Assembly: GCA_045660825.1 (NCBI GenBank)
Contig: JAZREN010000069.1
Coordinates: 9,212 to 73,211 of the forward strand
Direction: 5' to 3'
Length of the DNA: 64,000 nucleotides
Origin: HGM04593 sp045660825
Lineage (GTDB): Bacteria > Bacteroidota > Bacteroidia > Bacteroidales > Bacteroidaceae
Part shown: positions 1 through 9,506 of the stretch, in pieces
Layout of the letters: each line of letters begins with the position of its first letter
Numbering within the stretch: the stretch's first letter is position 1
Notes under the pieces: generated by a model
Seen by the model: only the letters and a program-made list of their open reading frames with translations
Told to the model about the DNA's origin: nothing
Database searches by the model: none
Made by a program: the position numbers and the translations under genes

Positions 1-1824
1 GACAAACACAGCTACCATCTGCCAAAGGCTAAGGTCGACGAATCCCTTGAATATACTTGCCAGGGCTGTACCAATCATGCCGACAGCCATACCTATACCA
101 GCAAAGATACCGGCAAACTTGGCAATATCAAACGGCTGGGCAGGCGCTTTATCATCACCCTCGGCAGGCTTGACAGTAGGCGCCGCATTAATTTTATCGT
201 TGGCATTCTTCATCATGGCAGCATCCTTCTCGGCAGCGCTTTTGTTTATCAAGTTCTCGATAGTTGTTGCCATGCGACGATAAGGAGACCAGAATGCCTG
301 ACCAATACTGATCGGATTATCGATTATCTTGGTAATGACAGCATCCCACATGAGTCCGTCGTTATCGAAATAGATTGCATTCTTGCCGACAAAGAGGTCA
401 CCGATATCACCAACCGTAACAGCTGCAACGATATTTCTCTTGGCAGCACTTGTCTTTGTTGTACAGTCACAATAGACAAGGTACATGCCGCTGGCCGGCG
501 CCATGGTATTATGCTTTGCAGCATCGACAACATTCATACACATACGGCACTCACGTTGGTCGATAAGCAGACGACCACTCTGGAATATCGCCTTAACATC
601 TTTATCCTTGCAGTAGAAATCCTGGAATGTAACATAGTTGCGGAGCAGACGATAGAAATCGCGGTAGATATGCATGAACTTGTCAACCAAATCAATGCCA
701 TCAGCCGTTTCCTTGAGTTCCAGGTCTTGAGCCACAAGTTCCAACAACGCCTGTTTCTTGTCATCAGCAAGCAACTGCTTGATTGCATCAACGCCCAAGC
801 CTTCAACCTCGGCGCCCTTCTTTGCCGTCTTCCAGGCATTGTATGCAGCGAAAGTTGCACCTATAGCCGCCCACGATTCCTCTGTAAGAACCTTTTCTTT
901 AGGCTTTACAATGGAAACAAGAGTATCGAACTGCGATGCCCACGCAGGGTTGATGGCTGCTGCCAAATCCAATTCTGCCTTACCTGTGATGCGAGCAATA
1001 GGATATGCTGCAATCTCCTGAGTCTTAGCGGTAAGGTTATCAGCACTGATTGCCTCAATCAAGCCAGCCTGCACATCAAGTTTCATCGCGCTCTCAGGTG
1101 CAAACGAAGCAAGCTTCGCGCGAACGAAATAATCCTTCACCTTAGCATCAAGAGCATTGTACGCTTCAATAGCCTTGTCTGTATCAGCACCATAAGGAGC
1201 CTCAACAGCAGCCTCACTCCATGCAATATAATCGGCCAACAATTGGTAGAACTTTTCTATCAGTTCAGCATTCACGCCATTCTCACCACTACGGTCCATT
1301 ACACCACCCAATGCACCGACCATTGTTGACACAAGAGCCTTATCTGCATCACCCTCAGGGGTCTGCGCCGTAATCACGCCATCACCATTGAAACGTGTCT
1401 TTGCAAAAATCGCAGTAATATCCTTAGTGTCTGCCAACGAGATAACAGCTCCCTCCTTGCCGAGATTCACCAATATCTGCTTTGCCGAGTTATAAAGCTT
1501 CTTTCCATCAGCATTCTCCTGGTTGAACGCCTCAACATCAATGCTGTCGGCACCTTTGAGCAACAGATTGGCATCCTTTACAACAGATACCAGCCACTGA
1601 GATGTAGCAATGACATCATTTACGCGAATGCGCCCATCACTGTCGGTATCAATATACTTGAGACTCTTCTCATCAATATCCAAACCATTGGTGGGACATG
1701 AAAGTACAGTCCACTTCTTCAAATCAAGTTCTGCAAGATGAGCGATGTCAGCACCTGTAGTAATTCTTACACGTGTAGAACCACCCACATTGTCATAATT
1801 CCATGAATGTTTTTTTGTAGCCAT
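1..1824 (-). CDS. EF-hand-containing membrane protein, C-terminus cut by window edge
   Basis: Reverse-strand reading frame open from an ATG at 1824 to the window edge, at least 608 residues. I do not recognise a named family. It starts MATKKHSWNYDNVGG. Around residues 55-66 it has a calcium-binding EF-hand-type loop, DTDSDGRIRVND. A long alanine-rich, probably helical middle follows. Near residues 430-445 there is a cluster CRMCMN...CDCT. The visible end (about residues 580-608) is hydrophobic and glycine-rich, probably one or two membrane helices. There is no signal peptide. It lies 40 bases downstream of obgE on the same strand and may be read through from it. The forward-strand frames across this region are antisense shadows. 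The frame is certain; the function is unknown. Confidence 0.8.
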   Translation of the reverse strand, partial: MATKKHSWNYDNVGGSTRVRITTGADIAHLAELDLKKWTVLSCPTNGLDIDEKSLKYIDTDSDGRIRVNDVIATSQWLVSVVKDANLLLKGADSIDVEAFNQENADGKKLYNSAKQILVNLGKEGAVISLADTKDITAIFAKTRFNGDGVITAQTPEGDADKALVSTMVGALGGVMDRSGENGVNAELIEKFYQLLADYIAWSEAAVEAPYGADTDKAIEAYNALDAKVKDYFVRAKLASFAPESAMKLDVQAGLIEAISADNLTAKTQEIAAYPIARITGKAELDLAAAINPAWASQFDTLVSIVKPKEKVLTEESWAAIGATFAAYNAWKTAKKGAEVEGLGVDAIKQLLADDKKQALLELVAQDLELKETADGIDLVDKFMHIYRDFYRLLRNYVTFQDFYCKDKDVKAIFQSGRLLIDQRECRMCMNVVDAAKHNTMAPASGMYLVYCDCTTKTSAAKRNIVAAVTVGDIGDLFVGKNAIYFDNDGLMWDAVITKIIDNPISIGQAFWSPYRRMATTIENLINKSAAEKDAAMMKNANDKINAAPTVKPAEGDDKAPAQPFDIAKFAGIFAGIGMAVGMIGTALASIFKGFVDLSLWQMVAVFV

Positions 1825-1864
1825 AGTATGTCTGGTTATAATTTATATTTGCGTTTCAAATCAA

Positions 1865-3025
1865 TCATTCCTCGTCAAAATCGAACTCTTCATAGTTCAA
1901 ATCATCATCCTCATCATACTCTCCATCATCCTCGAAATCGGTTTCCCAATCGGCAAAATCTGCCGCAAGCATCTTGCGGTCATAGTTACGATGTACAAGT
2001 TCCTCACGCTTTACGGCGGCAAGGCGATTCTCTTCACTGTTAAGCGCAGCCCAAAGCACATCTTTCAGTTCCTGAATTCCTTCGCCAGTGGGAGCCGATA
2101 TGAACACGTGAGGCACATCCTCGGGCAGATTCTCCGAGAGCATCTCCTTAAGTTCTTCATCTATAAGGTCACACTTTGTAATTGCCAGCACACGCTGTTT
2201 GTCGAGCATCTCGGGATTAAACGTAGCCAACTCGTTGAGTAACACCTCATATTCTTTCTTTATATCATCGGCATCAGCCGGAACCATGAACAGAAGCAAC
2301 GAGTTGCGCTCAATGTGGCGAAGGAAACGCAAACCCAACCCCCTACCCTGGCTGGCACCCTCAATAATACCCGGTATATCGGCCATGACAAACGATTTGT
2401 TATCACGATAGGATACAATGCCCAAATTCGGTTCAAGGGTTGTAAAAGGATAGTTTGCAATCTTTGGCTTCGCTGCCGATACAGAAGAGAGAAGGGTTGA
2501 TTTTCCGGCATTAGGGAAACCTACCAGACCAACATCGGCAAGCAGTTTAAGCTCAAGTGTAACTGTCATCTCCTGCATTGGTTCACCGGGCTGTGCAAAA
2601 CGCGGCGCCTGGCGCGTTGGAGTGGCGAAATGCACATTTCCAAGACCACCGCGACCACCCTTGAGCAGAGTCACCAGCTGACCGTCCTCCATGACATCGC
2701 AAAGAAACTCACCGGTTTCGGCATTGTATGCTACAGTACCACAAGGCACATCCACTATTTTACTTTCACCATCAGCTCCTGTACTCTTGTTTATACCGCC
2801 ATTCTGTCCGTTACCGGCAAAAATGTGACGCTGATACTTGAGGTGCAACAGCGTCCAGTAATTACGGTTACCACGCAGTATTATATCACCACCTTTTCCG
2901 CCATCACCGCCATCGGGGCCTCCGTTGGGTATATATTTAGCACGATGCAAGTGAGCCATTCCACGGCCACCACGACCCGAACGGCACACAATCTTTACAT
3001 AATCGATAAAATTTGATTCTGCCAT
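1865..3025 (-). CDS. obgE: Obg family GTPase CgtA/ObgE
   Basis: GTPase that binds the 50S ribosomal subunit and acts in its assembly and the stringent response; 386 residues, normal for the family. The glycine-rich Obg fold fills residues 1-160 (GRGGRGMAHLHRAKY, GGDGGKGGD). The G domain follows with GFPNAGKST (P-loop), a G2/switch region, DIPGI (G3) and TKCD (G4). The C-terminus is acidic (DFEDDGEYDEDDD), common in Bacteroidota orthologues. I chose the ATG at 3025 (MAESNFIDYVKI) because the eight residues upstream in frame are not family-like. It is the last recognised gene of an hpt-adk-obgE series. Confidence 0.97.
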   Translation of the reverse strand: MAESNFIDYVKIVCRSGRGGRGMAHLHRAKYIPNGGPDGGDGGKGGDIILRGNRNYWTLLHLKYQRHIFAGNGQNGGINKSTGADGESKIVDVPCGTVAYNAETGEFLCDVMEDGQLVTLLKGGRGGLGNVHFATPTRQAPRFAQPGEPMQEMTVTLELKLLADVGLVGFPNAGKSTLLSSVSAAKPKIANYPFTTLEPNLGIVSYRDNKSFVMADIPGIIEGASQGRGLGLRFLRHIERNSLLLFMVPADADDIKKEYEVLLNELATFNPEMLDKQRVLAITKCDLIDEELKEMLSENLPEDVPHVFISAPTGEGIQELKDVLWAALNSEENRLAAVKREELVHRNYDRKMLAADFADWETDFEDDGEYDEDDDLNYEEFDFDEE

Positions 3026-3137
3026 AAAAATTAAGTTCAAGACCCTCACGGGCTGTTAAACAATTAACAGCAAAAGTTGCCACGCCGGTGACAACTATGC
3101 TATATAAAATTCCAGGAGGTATTGCTTTTGGCAATCC

Positions 3138-3710
3138 TTACATCTTTGAATCAATAGCCGCAACAATATCGGCAAAAATACGGTCAAGTTCACCAAGACC
3201 ATTGATATAACAATGCTTGCCATCGTTCTTGTACCACTCTTTGAGGGGCGATGTCTGCTCATTGTAAACAACAAGACGTTTCTTGATTGTCTCTTCATTG
3301 TCATCGGCTCTACCCGAAAGCTGTCCACGGAGCAAAAGACGTGTCATCAATTCATCCTCGGGGACATCAAGTTCAATCATCGCAGTAACATCCTGCCCGC
3401 GCTCATTGAGCATCACCTTCAACGCCTCGGCCTGTGCTATCGTGCGTGGGAAACCATCAAAAATCACACCATTGCCACTTGTGAGCGAATCAAGTTTTGA
3501 AGCAAGAATACTTATCATCAATTCGTCAGGGATAAGCTGACCCTTATCAATAAGTTTCTGCGCAGTTGCGCCAAGTTCGGTACCAGCAGCAATCTCTCCG
3601 CGCAACACCTCACCTGTAGAAATATGGTTCAGTCCATATTTTGCAACAATTCTTTCGCTCTGTGTACCCTTACCACTGCCGGGTGCACCAAAAATAACTA
3701 TATTAAGCAT
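3138..3710 (-). CDS. adk: adenylate kinase
   Basis: Converts AMP and ATP to two ADP in the cytoplasm. The protein has 190 residues and is the short form without a zinc-binding LID. The P-loop GAPGSGKGTQ is at residues 8-17, the AMP-binding region is near STGEVLR, FDGFPRT is at about 84-90, and the LID region RLLLRGQLSGRADD follows. It lies 17 bases downstream of hpt and 112 bases upstream of obgE on the same strand. The hpt-adk pairing is a common Bacteroidales arrangement for purine salvage. Confidence 0.97.
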   Translation of the reverse strand: MLNIVIFGAPGSGKGTQSERIVAKYGLNHISTGEVLRGEIAAGTELGATAQKLIDKGQLIPDELMISILASKLDSLTSGNGVIFDGFPRTIAQAEALKVMLNERGQDVTAMIELDVPEDELMTRLLLRGQLSGRADDNEETIKKRLVVYNEQTSPLKEWYKNDGKHCYINGLGELDRIFADIVAAIDSKM

Positions 3711-3727
3711 CTTATTACAATATTCGT

Positions 3728-4264
3728 TTATTCTTTAACATCGTACACATCAGGGAGGTTACGACCAAGACCATCATAGTCAAGACCATAACCGACAATG
3801 AATCTGTCGGGAATCTCAAAAGCCGAATATTTAACATCGACCGGAACACGCAGACGCGCAGGTTTGAGGAAAAGTGATGCAATAGCCAAAGATGCCGGGT
3901 TGCTCTGCTGCAATGTCTCAAGCATCTTGTGCATTGTAAGACCCGTGTCTACGATATCCTCTACAATGATTACATCGCGTCCCTCGATAGACTCCATAAG
4001 ACCCATCACTTGATTGACTGTACCGGTAGTCTCGGAGCCCTGATAGGACGAGAATTTTACAAAAGATATTTCACACTCAACTTCAATATTCTTCATCAAA
4101 TCCGATACAAACATAAAACAGCCGTTCAGGACACCGAGGAACAGCGGACGCTTGCCGGCATAATCTCTGTTGATAGCCTCTGCCACCTGCTTGACACGGG
4201 CAGCAATCTCTTCGCTGGGAATTGATTTTACAAATTCTTTATCGTGTATTTTTATTGTTGACAT
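3728..4264 (-). CDS. hpt: hypoxanthine phosphoribosyltransferase
   Basis: Purine salvage enzyme that transfers phosphoribose from PRPP to hypoxanthine or guanine; 178 residues. The type I PRTase PRPP loop VIIVEDIVDTGLTM is at residues 95-108. The flexible-loop region SSYQGSETTGTV and the C-terminal base-binding segment FIVGYGLDYDGLGRNLPDVY are both present. It is first in the series with adk and obgE. A -7-like TACTTTTG is present on the reverse strand at 4304-4297, with a TTTG 22 bases further upstream, slightly long for the Bacteroidales spacing, so the promoter is only tentative. Confidence 0.96.
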   Translation of the reverse strand: MSTIKIHDKEFVKSIPSEEIAARVKQVAEAINRDYAGKRPLFLGVLNGCFMFVSDLMKNIEVECEISFVKFSSYQGSETTGTVNQVMGLMESIEGRDVIIVEDIVDTGLTMHKMLETLQQSNPASLAIASLFLKPARLRVPVDVKYSAFEIPDRFIVGYGLDYDGLGRNLPDVYDVKE

Positions 4265-4472
4265 ACTAAAGTCAATGCTTTTATGTTAGTACCACGCAAA
4301 AGTAAAACAAAGTTACGGAAAAACCGCAAAATTTATTGCTTTTTATTGACAGGAAAAACAAATAAAGACCTTATAAATAAGTTAAGGTGCTTTTTAGAAC
4401 CGAAATTAAAAACAAATTACTATCTTCGCGACAAATTAGAATTTTTGTGCACTTGCCAAACAAACCACAGGA
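4265..4472. other. divergent intergenic region between hpt and the DUF4831 gene
   Basis: A 208-base AT-rich gap with no gene that I can support. It must hold the divergent promoters for hpt (reverse) and for the DUF4831-ffh-folD series (forward). A forward-strand TATCTTCG near 4423 resembles a -7 box with one mismatch, but I see no clear -33 partner. Confidence 0.4.
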
Positions 4473-5522
4473 ATGATGAAAAAGATCATTACAGCAATCA
4501 TATTGACACTTGCGGCACCATGTATGGCGCAGAATGTGCTTGGCACGTTTTTTTCAAATTCAAACGAGGGGATTGCATATTTCTTGCCAGATACAAAGAT
4601 AAACATCACGGTTGAGACCAGCTGTGTTACTCAGACACCAGGTGAGTTCTACAGTTATGCCGAGAGGTTCCTGCACATCAAGAACACAATAGCTGAAGCG
4701 AGCAACCGTTGGGAGATAACCGGTATTGAGTGCGAGAGCGAAGGAGTGCCCAGCAAGAACAAATACTACACAATAAAGTTCGGAAACAATGCAGCAAGCA
4801 GTATCGGGCTCGATGGCAAAGGTATAATTGAGACTATAAACACCACTGCACCCGCAAAGGCAGAGACAACACCTGTCACAAAACGGAGCACAAACACCAA
4901 GACCGACGCGTCGCAATACATGACAGAAGAGATGCTCACCGCCACATCAACCGCCAAGATGGCAGAGTTGACAGCCAAGGAGATATATGCGATACGCGAG
5001 AGCAAACTTGCCATCACCCGTGGCCAGGCCGAGAACATGCCAAGCGATGGCACAGCCATAGCATTGCTGCTGCAGGAACTCGACAAACAGGAGAAAGCAC
5101 TCACAGAAATGTTTACCGGACGCACCGATACAGTGTACCACACATACAGGCTGACCATTGCGCCCGACGAGTTGCGCGACACCACAAAAGCCATACTCTT
5201 GCGTTTCTCACACAAACTTGGAGTGGTCGACAAGGAGAACCTTGCCGGCGAACCCGTCTACTACAATTTCAAGGACTTGAAAACTGTGGAGCAGCCTATT
5301 GTAGACGAAAAGAAGAAACAGGAGGGCGTTTGCTACAACATTCCAGGACGTGCCAGATTAGAGGTATACACAAGAACAAGAACCTTCATTGAAAAGGAGA
5401 TTGCCGTCGCACAACTTGGAATTGTAGAGGTGTTGGCAAAGAGCCTGTTCAGCAAGAACAATGCCGTAAAGGTCCTGTTCGACACTGCAACAGGCGGCAT
5501 TATAAGCATAAAGAAAAATTAA
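4473..5522 (+). CDS. DUF4831 family exported protein
   Basis: A 349-residue protein beginning with a signal peptide (MMKKIITAIILTLAAPCMA, cleavage probably before QNVLG). The composition and segments such as IAYFLPDTKI, PGEFYSYAERFL and YYTIKFG match the DUF4831 family of Bacteroidales, recalled from family knowledge and not computed. The function is unknown and an envelope location is likely. It is followed by ffh after 22 bases, so the two are probably co-transcribed. The next codon is also ATG, so the start may be three bases downstream. Confidence 0.8.
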   Translation: MMKKIITAIILTLAAPCMAQNVLGTFFSNSNEGIAYFLPDTKINITVETSCVTQTPGEFYSYAERFLHIKNTIAEASNRWEITGIECESEGVPSKNKYYTIKFGNNAASSIGLDGKGIIETINTTAPAKAETTPVTKRSTNTKTDASQYMTEEMLTATSTAKMAELTAKEIYAIRESKLAITRGQAENMPSDGTAIALLLQELDKQEKALTEMFTGRTDTVYHTYRLTIAPDELRDTTKAILLRFSHKLGVVDKENLAGEPVYYNFKDLKTVEQPIVDEKKKQEGVCYNIPGRARLEVYTRTRTFIEKEIAVAQLGIVEVLAKSLFSKNNAVKVLFDTATGGIISIKKN

Positions 5523-5544
5523 TAATATAAAAATTATACAGAAA

Positions 5545-6867
5545 ATGTTTGAAAACTTAAGCGAGCGTCTTGAACGCTCATTGAAGATACTCAAAGGAGA
5601 GGGAAGAATCACCGAGGTGAACGTTGCCGAGACATTGAAGGATGTGCGCAAGGCACTACTCGATGCCGACGTAAACTACAAGGTTGCAAAGACATTCACA
5701 GACACGGTAAAGAACAAAGCAATTGGTCAGAACGTGCTCACATCACTGCACCCAAGCCAGTTGATGGTGAAAATTGTACACGACGAACTGACCGCATTGA
5801 TGGGCGGCGAGACTGCTGAGATTAACTATGAAGGACATCCCGCAGTCATCCTCATGTCGGGTCTTCAGGGTAGCGGTAAGACAACATTCTCGGCAAAACT
5901 CGCCAACTATCTCAAGAAAAAGAAGAACCGCAACCCGCTGTTGGTAGCCTGCGACGTTTACCGTCCTGCAGCCATTGACCAGTTGAAGGTTCTTGGTGAG
6001 GCAATTGACGTACCTGTTTACAGTGAGTCCGAGAGCAAGGATCCTGTACAGATTGCTCTCAACGCCATTAAGGAGGCAAAGGCAAAGAGCTATAACCTTG
6101 TAATCATAGATACCGCCGGCCGCTTGGCCGTAGACGAGGCAATGATGAACGAGATTGCAGCAATCAAGGAGGCCGTAAAACCGACAGAAACACTGTTCGT
6201 AGTAGACTCAATGACCGGACAGGACGCCGTGAACACCGCCAAGGAGTTCAACGACCGTCTTGATTTCACCGGTGTCATCCTCACCAAACTCGATGGTGAC
6301 ACACGTGGTGGTGCTGCATTGTCAATCCGCACAGTGGTAACAAAGCCCATCAAATTCATCGGTACAGGCGAGAAGATGGAGGCGATTGACCAGTTCCACC
6401 CGAACCGTATGGCCGACCGCATCCTGGGCATGGGTGACGTTGTTTCACTCGTTGAGCGTGCACAGGAGCAGTTCGACGAGGAAGAGGCAAAGAAACTGCA
6501 GCGCAAACTTGCACGCAACCAGTTCGATTTCAACGATTTCCTCACCCAGATCCAGCAAATCAAGAAGATGGGCAACATCAAGGACCTCATGGCTATGATT
6601 CCCGGTGTAGGCAAAGCAATAAAGGACATGGATATTGACGACAACGCATTCAAGGGCGTGGAAGCAATTATCCAGTCAATGACCCCTAAGGAGCGCTCTA
6701 ATCCGGACATTATAAACACATCGCGCAAAGAGCGCATTGCACGCGGTAGCGGTAGCACCATGCAGGACGTCAACCGCCTGATGAAACAGTTCGATCAGAT
6801 ACGCAAGACAATGAAGAGTGTTGCCGGCGGTAAGATGGGCAACATGATGTCCAAATTCAAATTCTAA
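5545..6867 (+). CDS. ffh: signal recognition particle protein Ffh (SRP54)
   Basis: GTPase of the signal recognition particle, which binds 4.5S RNA and signal sequences and targets nascent membrane proteins to FtsY; 440 residues. The N domain (FENLSERLERSLKIL) is followed by the G domain with P-loop GLQGSGKTT (about residues 109-117), DTAGR (about 190) and TKLDGDTRGGAAL (about 248). The C-terminal M domain begins near residue 300 and is methionine-rich (MKSVAGGKMGNMMSK at the end). It lies between an exported DUF4831 gene and folD, with 11 bases to folD. Confidence 0.98.
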   Translation: MFENLSERLERSLKILKGEGRITEVNVAETLKDVRKALLDADVNYKVAKTFTDTVKNKAIGQNVLTSLHPSQLMVKIVHDELTALMGGETAEINYEGHPAVILMSGLQGSGKTTFSAKLANYLKKKKNRNPLLVACDVYRPAAIDQLKVLGEAIDVPVYSESESKDPVQIALNAIKEAKAKSYNLVIIDTAGRLAVDEAMMNEIAAIKEAVKPTETLFVVDSMTGQDAVNTAKEFNDRLDFTGVILTKLDGDTRGGAALSIRTVVTKPIKFIGTGEKMEAIDQFHPNRMADRILGMGDVVSLVERAQEQFDEEEAKKLQRKLARNQFDFNDFLTQIQQIKKMGNIKDLMAMIPGVGKAIKDMDIDDNAFKGVEAIIQSMTPKERSNPDIINTSRKERIARGSGSTMQDVNRLMKQFDQIRKTMKSVAGGKMGNMMSKFKF

Positions 6868-6878
6868 CAAGCACAACT

Positions 6879-7760
6879 ATGCAACTTATCGACGGAAAGG
6901 CTGTGGCAGCACAGATTAAACAGGAGATTGCAGCCGAGGTTAACGAGATATTGGCAAACGGCGGCAAGCGTCCACACCTTGCAGCAATACTTGTGGGACA
7001 CGACGGCGGCAGCGAAACCTATGTTGCCAGCAAGGTAAAAGCCTGCGAGGAGTGCGGCTTTACATCCACACTCATACGCTACGAGGCCGATGTGACCGAA
7101 GAGGAGTTGCTTGCAAAGGTAGAGGAACTGAACAATGATGCCGACATAGATGGTTTCATTGTCCAGTTGCCATTGCCCAAACACATAGACGAGCAAAAGG
7201 TGACCGAAGCCATTGACTACCGCAAGGATGTTGACGGTTTCCATCCCGTGAACGCAGGCCGCCTTTCCATAGGACTCCCATGCTTCCTGTCGGCTACACC
7301 AAATGGAATAATGGAGCTTCTGCGCAGATATGACATTGACACAAAGGGCAAGAAGTGCGTAGTCCTTGGCCGAAGCAACATCGTAGGCAAACCAATGGCA
7401 AACCTAATGATGCAGAAGAGCCTCCCCGGCGATGCTACTGTCACAGTATGCCACAGCCATACACAGGACATTGCCAAGGAGTGCCGACAGGCAGACATCA
7501 TAATTGCCGCACTTGGACAGCCACACTTCCTGAAAGCAGAGATGGTAAAGGAAGGTGCTGTAGTAATAGATGTGGGCACCACACGAGTTCCCGACAGTAC
7601 ACGCAAGAGCGGATTCCGCCTGTGTGGCGACGTTGACTTTGAGAATGTCGCCCCAAAATGTTCGTTCATTACACCCGTCCCCGGCGGTGTTGGTCCAATG
7701 ACAATTGTGTCACTGATGAAGAACACCCTGCTTGCCGGCAAACGTGCCATCTACAAATGA
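6879..7760 (+). CDS. folD: bifunctional methylene-THF dehydrogenase/methenyl-THF cyclohydrolase
   Basis: Interconverts 5,10-methylene- and 10-formyl-tetrahydrofolate for one-carbon metabolism in the cytoplasm. The 293 residues are the usual length. Active-site region YVASKVKACEECGF (the K is catalytic), FIVQLPLPKHI, the NADP-binding loop LGRSNIVGKPMA and the signature PVPGGVGPMT are all present. The stop codon overlaps the start of the next gene as ATGA. Confidence 0.98.
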   Translation: MQLIDGKAVAAQIKQEIAAEVNEILANGGKRPHLAAILVGHDGGSETYVASKVKACEECGFTSTLIRYEADVTEEELLAKVEELNNDADIDGFIVQLPLPKHIDEQKVTEAIDYRKDVDGFHPVNAGRLSIGLPCFLSATPNGIMELLRRYDIDTKGKKCVVLGRSNIVGKPMANLMMQKSLPGDATVTVCHSHTQDIAKECRQADIIIAALGQPHFLKAEMVKEGAVVIDVGTTRVPDSTRKSGFRLCGDVDFENVAPKCSFITPVPGGVGPMTIVSLMKNTLLAGKRAIYK

Positions 7761-8902
7761 GGCTGACAATCAGGATATCTTCAGCCATTCTGCTGTTTTG
7801 TGCACTGCCATCGTTATCGGTTGCACAAATATGGTCAGCACAGCTATTCGAGACTCCCGTACAGGATATTGAGTTGCTGTTTGCCGGGGACATAATGCAG
7901 CACGAGACACAGTTGAACATGGCAAGACAAAAGAACGGCGAATACAGCTACTCCTATTGTTTCCGCCATATATCACCCCTCGTCAAAGCCGCCGACATTT
8001 CGGTAGCAAACCTTGAAACCACAATTGGCAAGAGCGGATACAGCGGCTACCCATCCTTCTGCGCGCCCGACAGTTTTCTATATGCAGTCAAGGACGCCGG
8101 ATTCAAGGTGTTGCTTTTTGCCAACAACCATTGCATGGACAAGGGCAAACGCGGCGCGATGCACACGCTCGACATGCTCGATTCATTGCAAATAGCACAT
8201 TGCGGAGTGTATCGCAACGCAAAAGAGCGCAAAGAGAGATATCCGCTAATCATTGAAGAGAAGGGAGTGAGAGTCGCAATCCTCAACTATACATATAGCA
8301 CAAACGGCAGAGAGATTCCATCGCCAATGGTTGTAAATCTTATTGACAAGGAGATAATAGCCAACGACATACAGACGGCAAAGGATATGCGCCCCGATGC
8401 CATTATTACCTGCATGCATTGGGGGGACGAGTACGTAAGCTTGCCACCGGCTAGAATCAAGGAACTCAGCAATTGGCTCATCGGGCAGGGTGTAAGTCAC
8501 ATCATCGGCAACCATCCGCATGTCATCCAACCAATGGAAATAAAAGAGTCGCAGACAACTCCCGACAGGCACGTCGTTGCCTACTCCACCGGCAATCTGG
8601 TATCAAACATGTCATTGCGTCGCACTGACGGCGGCATAATGATTGCCATGAAGCTGCGCAAGATACTGAACTACACACGCCCGCTCGGTGTGCGCTACCT
8701 ACTCACATGGATTGCGCCAAAAGCCAATGACGGCAAACGCGATTTCACAATATACCCGGCAGCAACAACTGAATTTACAGGTTGGGATTTTGCCGAGCAG
8801 AAACGCCAACTGTTCATCAACGACAGCCGCTCACTATTTGAAAAGCACAACAAGGGAGAAATTACAGAAATGTACATTGACACGGTGCGCGTCATTCAAT
8901 GA
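7757..8902 (+). CDS. CapA-family metallophosphatase-like protein
   Basis: A 381-residue exported protein of the CapA/PgsA (PGA_cap) family, with a calcineurin-like metallophosphatase fold. An N-terminal signal peptide (MRLTIRISSAILLFCALPSLSVAQ) precedes metal-site motifs LLFAGDIMQHE, NLETTIG, FANNHCMDKG, CMHWGDEY and GNHPHVIQP. The family name comes from poly-gamma-glutamate capsules, but I see no PGA synthase genes here, so that role is not implied. The ATG at 7757 forms an ATGA overlap with folD. Its 3' end overlaps the convergent DUF3256 gene by 11 bases. Confidence 0.88.
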   Translation: MRLTIRISSAILLFCALPSLSVAQIWSAQLFETPVQDIELLFAGDIMQHETQLNMARQKNGEYSYSYCFRHISPLVKAADISVANLETTIGKSGYSGYPSFCAPDSFLYAVKDAGFKVLLFANNHCMDKGKRGAMHTLDMLDSLQIAHCGVYRNAKERKERYPLIIEEKGVRVAILNYTYSTNGREIPSPMVVNLIDKEIIANDIQTAKDMRPDAIITCMHWGDEYVSLPPARIKELSNWLIGQGVSHIIGNHPHVIQPMEIKESQTTPDRHVVAYSTGNLVSNMSLRRTDGGIMIAMKLRKILNYTRPLGVRYLLTWIAPKANDGKRDFTIYPAATTEFTGWDFAEQKRQLFINDSRSLFEKHNKGEITEMYIDTVRVIQ

Positions 8903-9506
8903 CGTAGCATGAGCCATTCCACCTGTACACCAACTTGCGCAACATAGGTTTAACCTTTTTCGCATCATCCTCACTCATATAAGCAGGCATTGTATATTCG
9001 GCAGCAAGAGTGTTGTCAGTAGCCGAGAGTGTAAGTGACACAAGGTAGATATCGCACTTATTCACAAGTTCATTGACCGCAGATGTAAAGAATTCCGCGA
9101 TGGACGGGAAACGGAACATCCGGTCTCCATCGAGCAGATTCCACTCCTTGTCATAGAAACGGATGCGGCTGTCAGCAGCCTCGGCCTTGACAGTCTTTAT
9201 CATGCATATGACAGTATCGCCCTGGAAAGGCAATAGTTTCAACTGCACATCCGATGATGCAGTTGTCGCCAATTTCAAGTAATCGGCTTCGAGTTCATGC
9301 AGCACTGTTGTACCGTCAAGTCTGTTGGTAACCTTTGCAGTCATGCCAGCCTCAATATAGTCGACCAGGTCGGCGCGGTCATTACCGGAAAGCAACGGGA
9401 ATATCCCATCGGGGGCATTCAGAAAAATGGCACGCATATCCTGGGCCGACACCATCGTCAAGGCGCCACCGAACAAAAACATTATAGAAATCAACAGTTT
9501 TCTCAT
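8892..9506 (-). CDS. DUF3256 family exported protein
   Basis: A 204-residue Bacteroidales protein with a signal peptide (MRKLLISIMFLFGGALTMVSAQ). The segments MRAIFLNAPDGIFPLLSGN, DRADLVDYIEAGM and the spacing to LLPFQGDTVICMIKTV match my recollection of DUF3256. The function is unknown. It is the last gene of a reverse operon and its start overlaps the EamA stop as ATGA. It converges on the CapA-like gene with an 11-base 3' overlap. Confidence 0.8.
   Translation of the reverse strand: MRKLLISIMFLFGGALTMVSAQDMRAIFLNAPDGIFPLLSGNDRADLVDYIEAGMTAKVTNRLDGTTVLHELEADYLKLATTASSDVQLKLLPFQGDTVICMIKTVKAEAADSRIRFYDKEWNLLDGDRMFRFPSIAEFFTSAVNELVNKCDIYLVSLTLSATDNTLAAEYTMPAYMSEDDAKKVKPMLRKLVYRWNGSCYVIE

Noticed and set aside
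511..1329. A 272-codon forward reading frame
   Set aside because: It is antisense to the long open EF-hand frame on the other strand and its protein looks like shadow sequence rich in C, L and I.
3053..3095. Small hairpins between adk and obgE as an RNA gene
   Set aside because: Stems are short and the region is a simple 112-base intergenic gap within a gene series.
7757..8902. The CapA-like protein as part of the capsule system
   Set aside because: It is in a folate/SRP gene context 25 kb away and has no poly-gamma-glutamate synthase partners.
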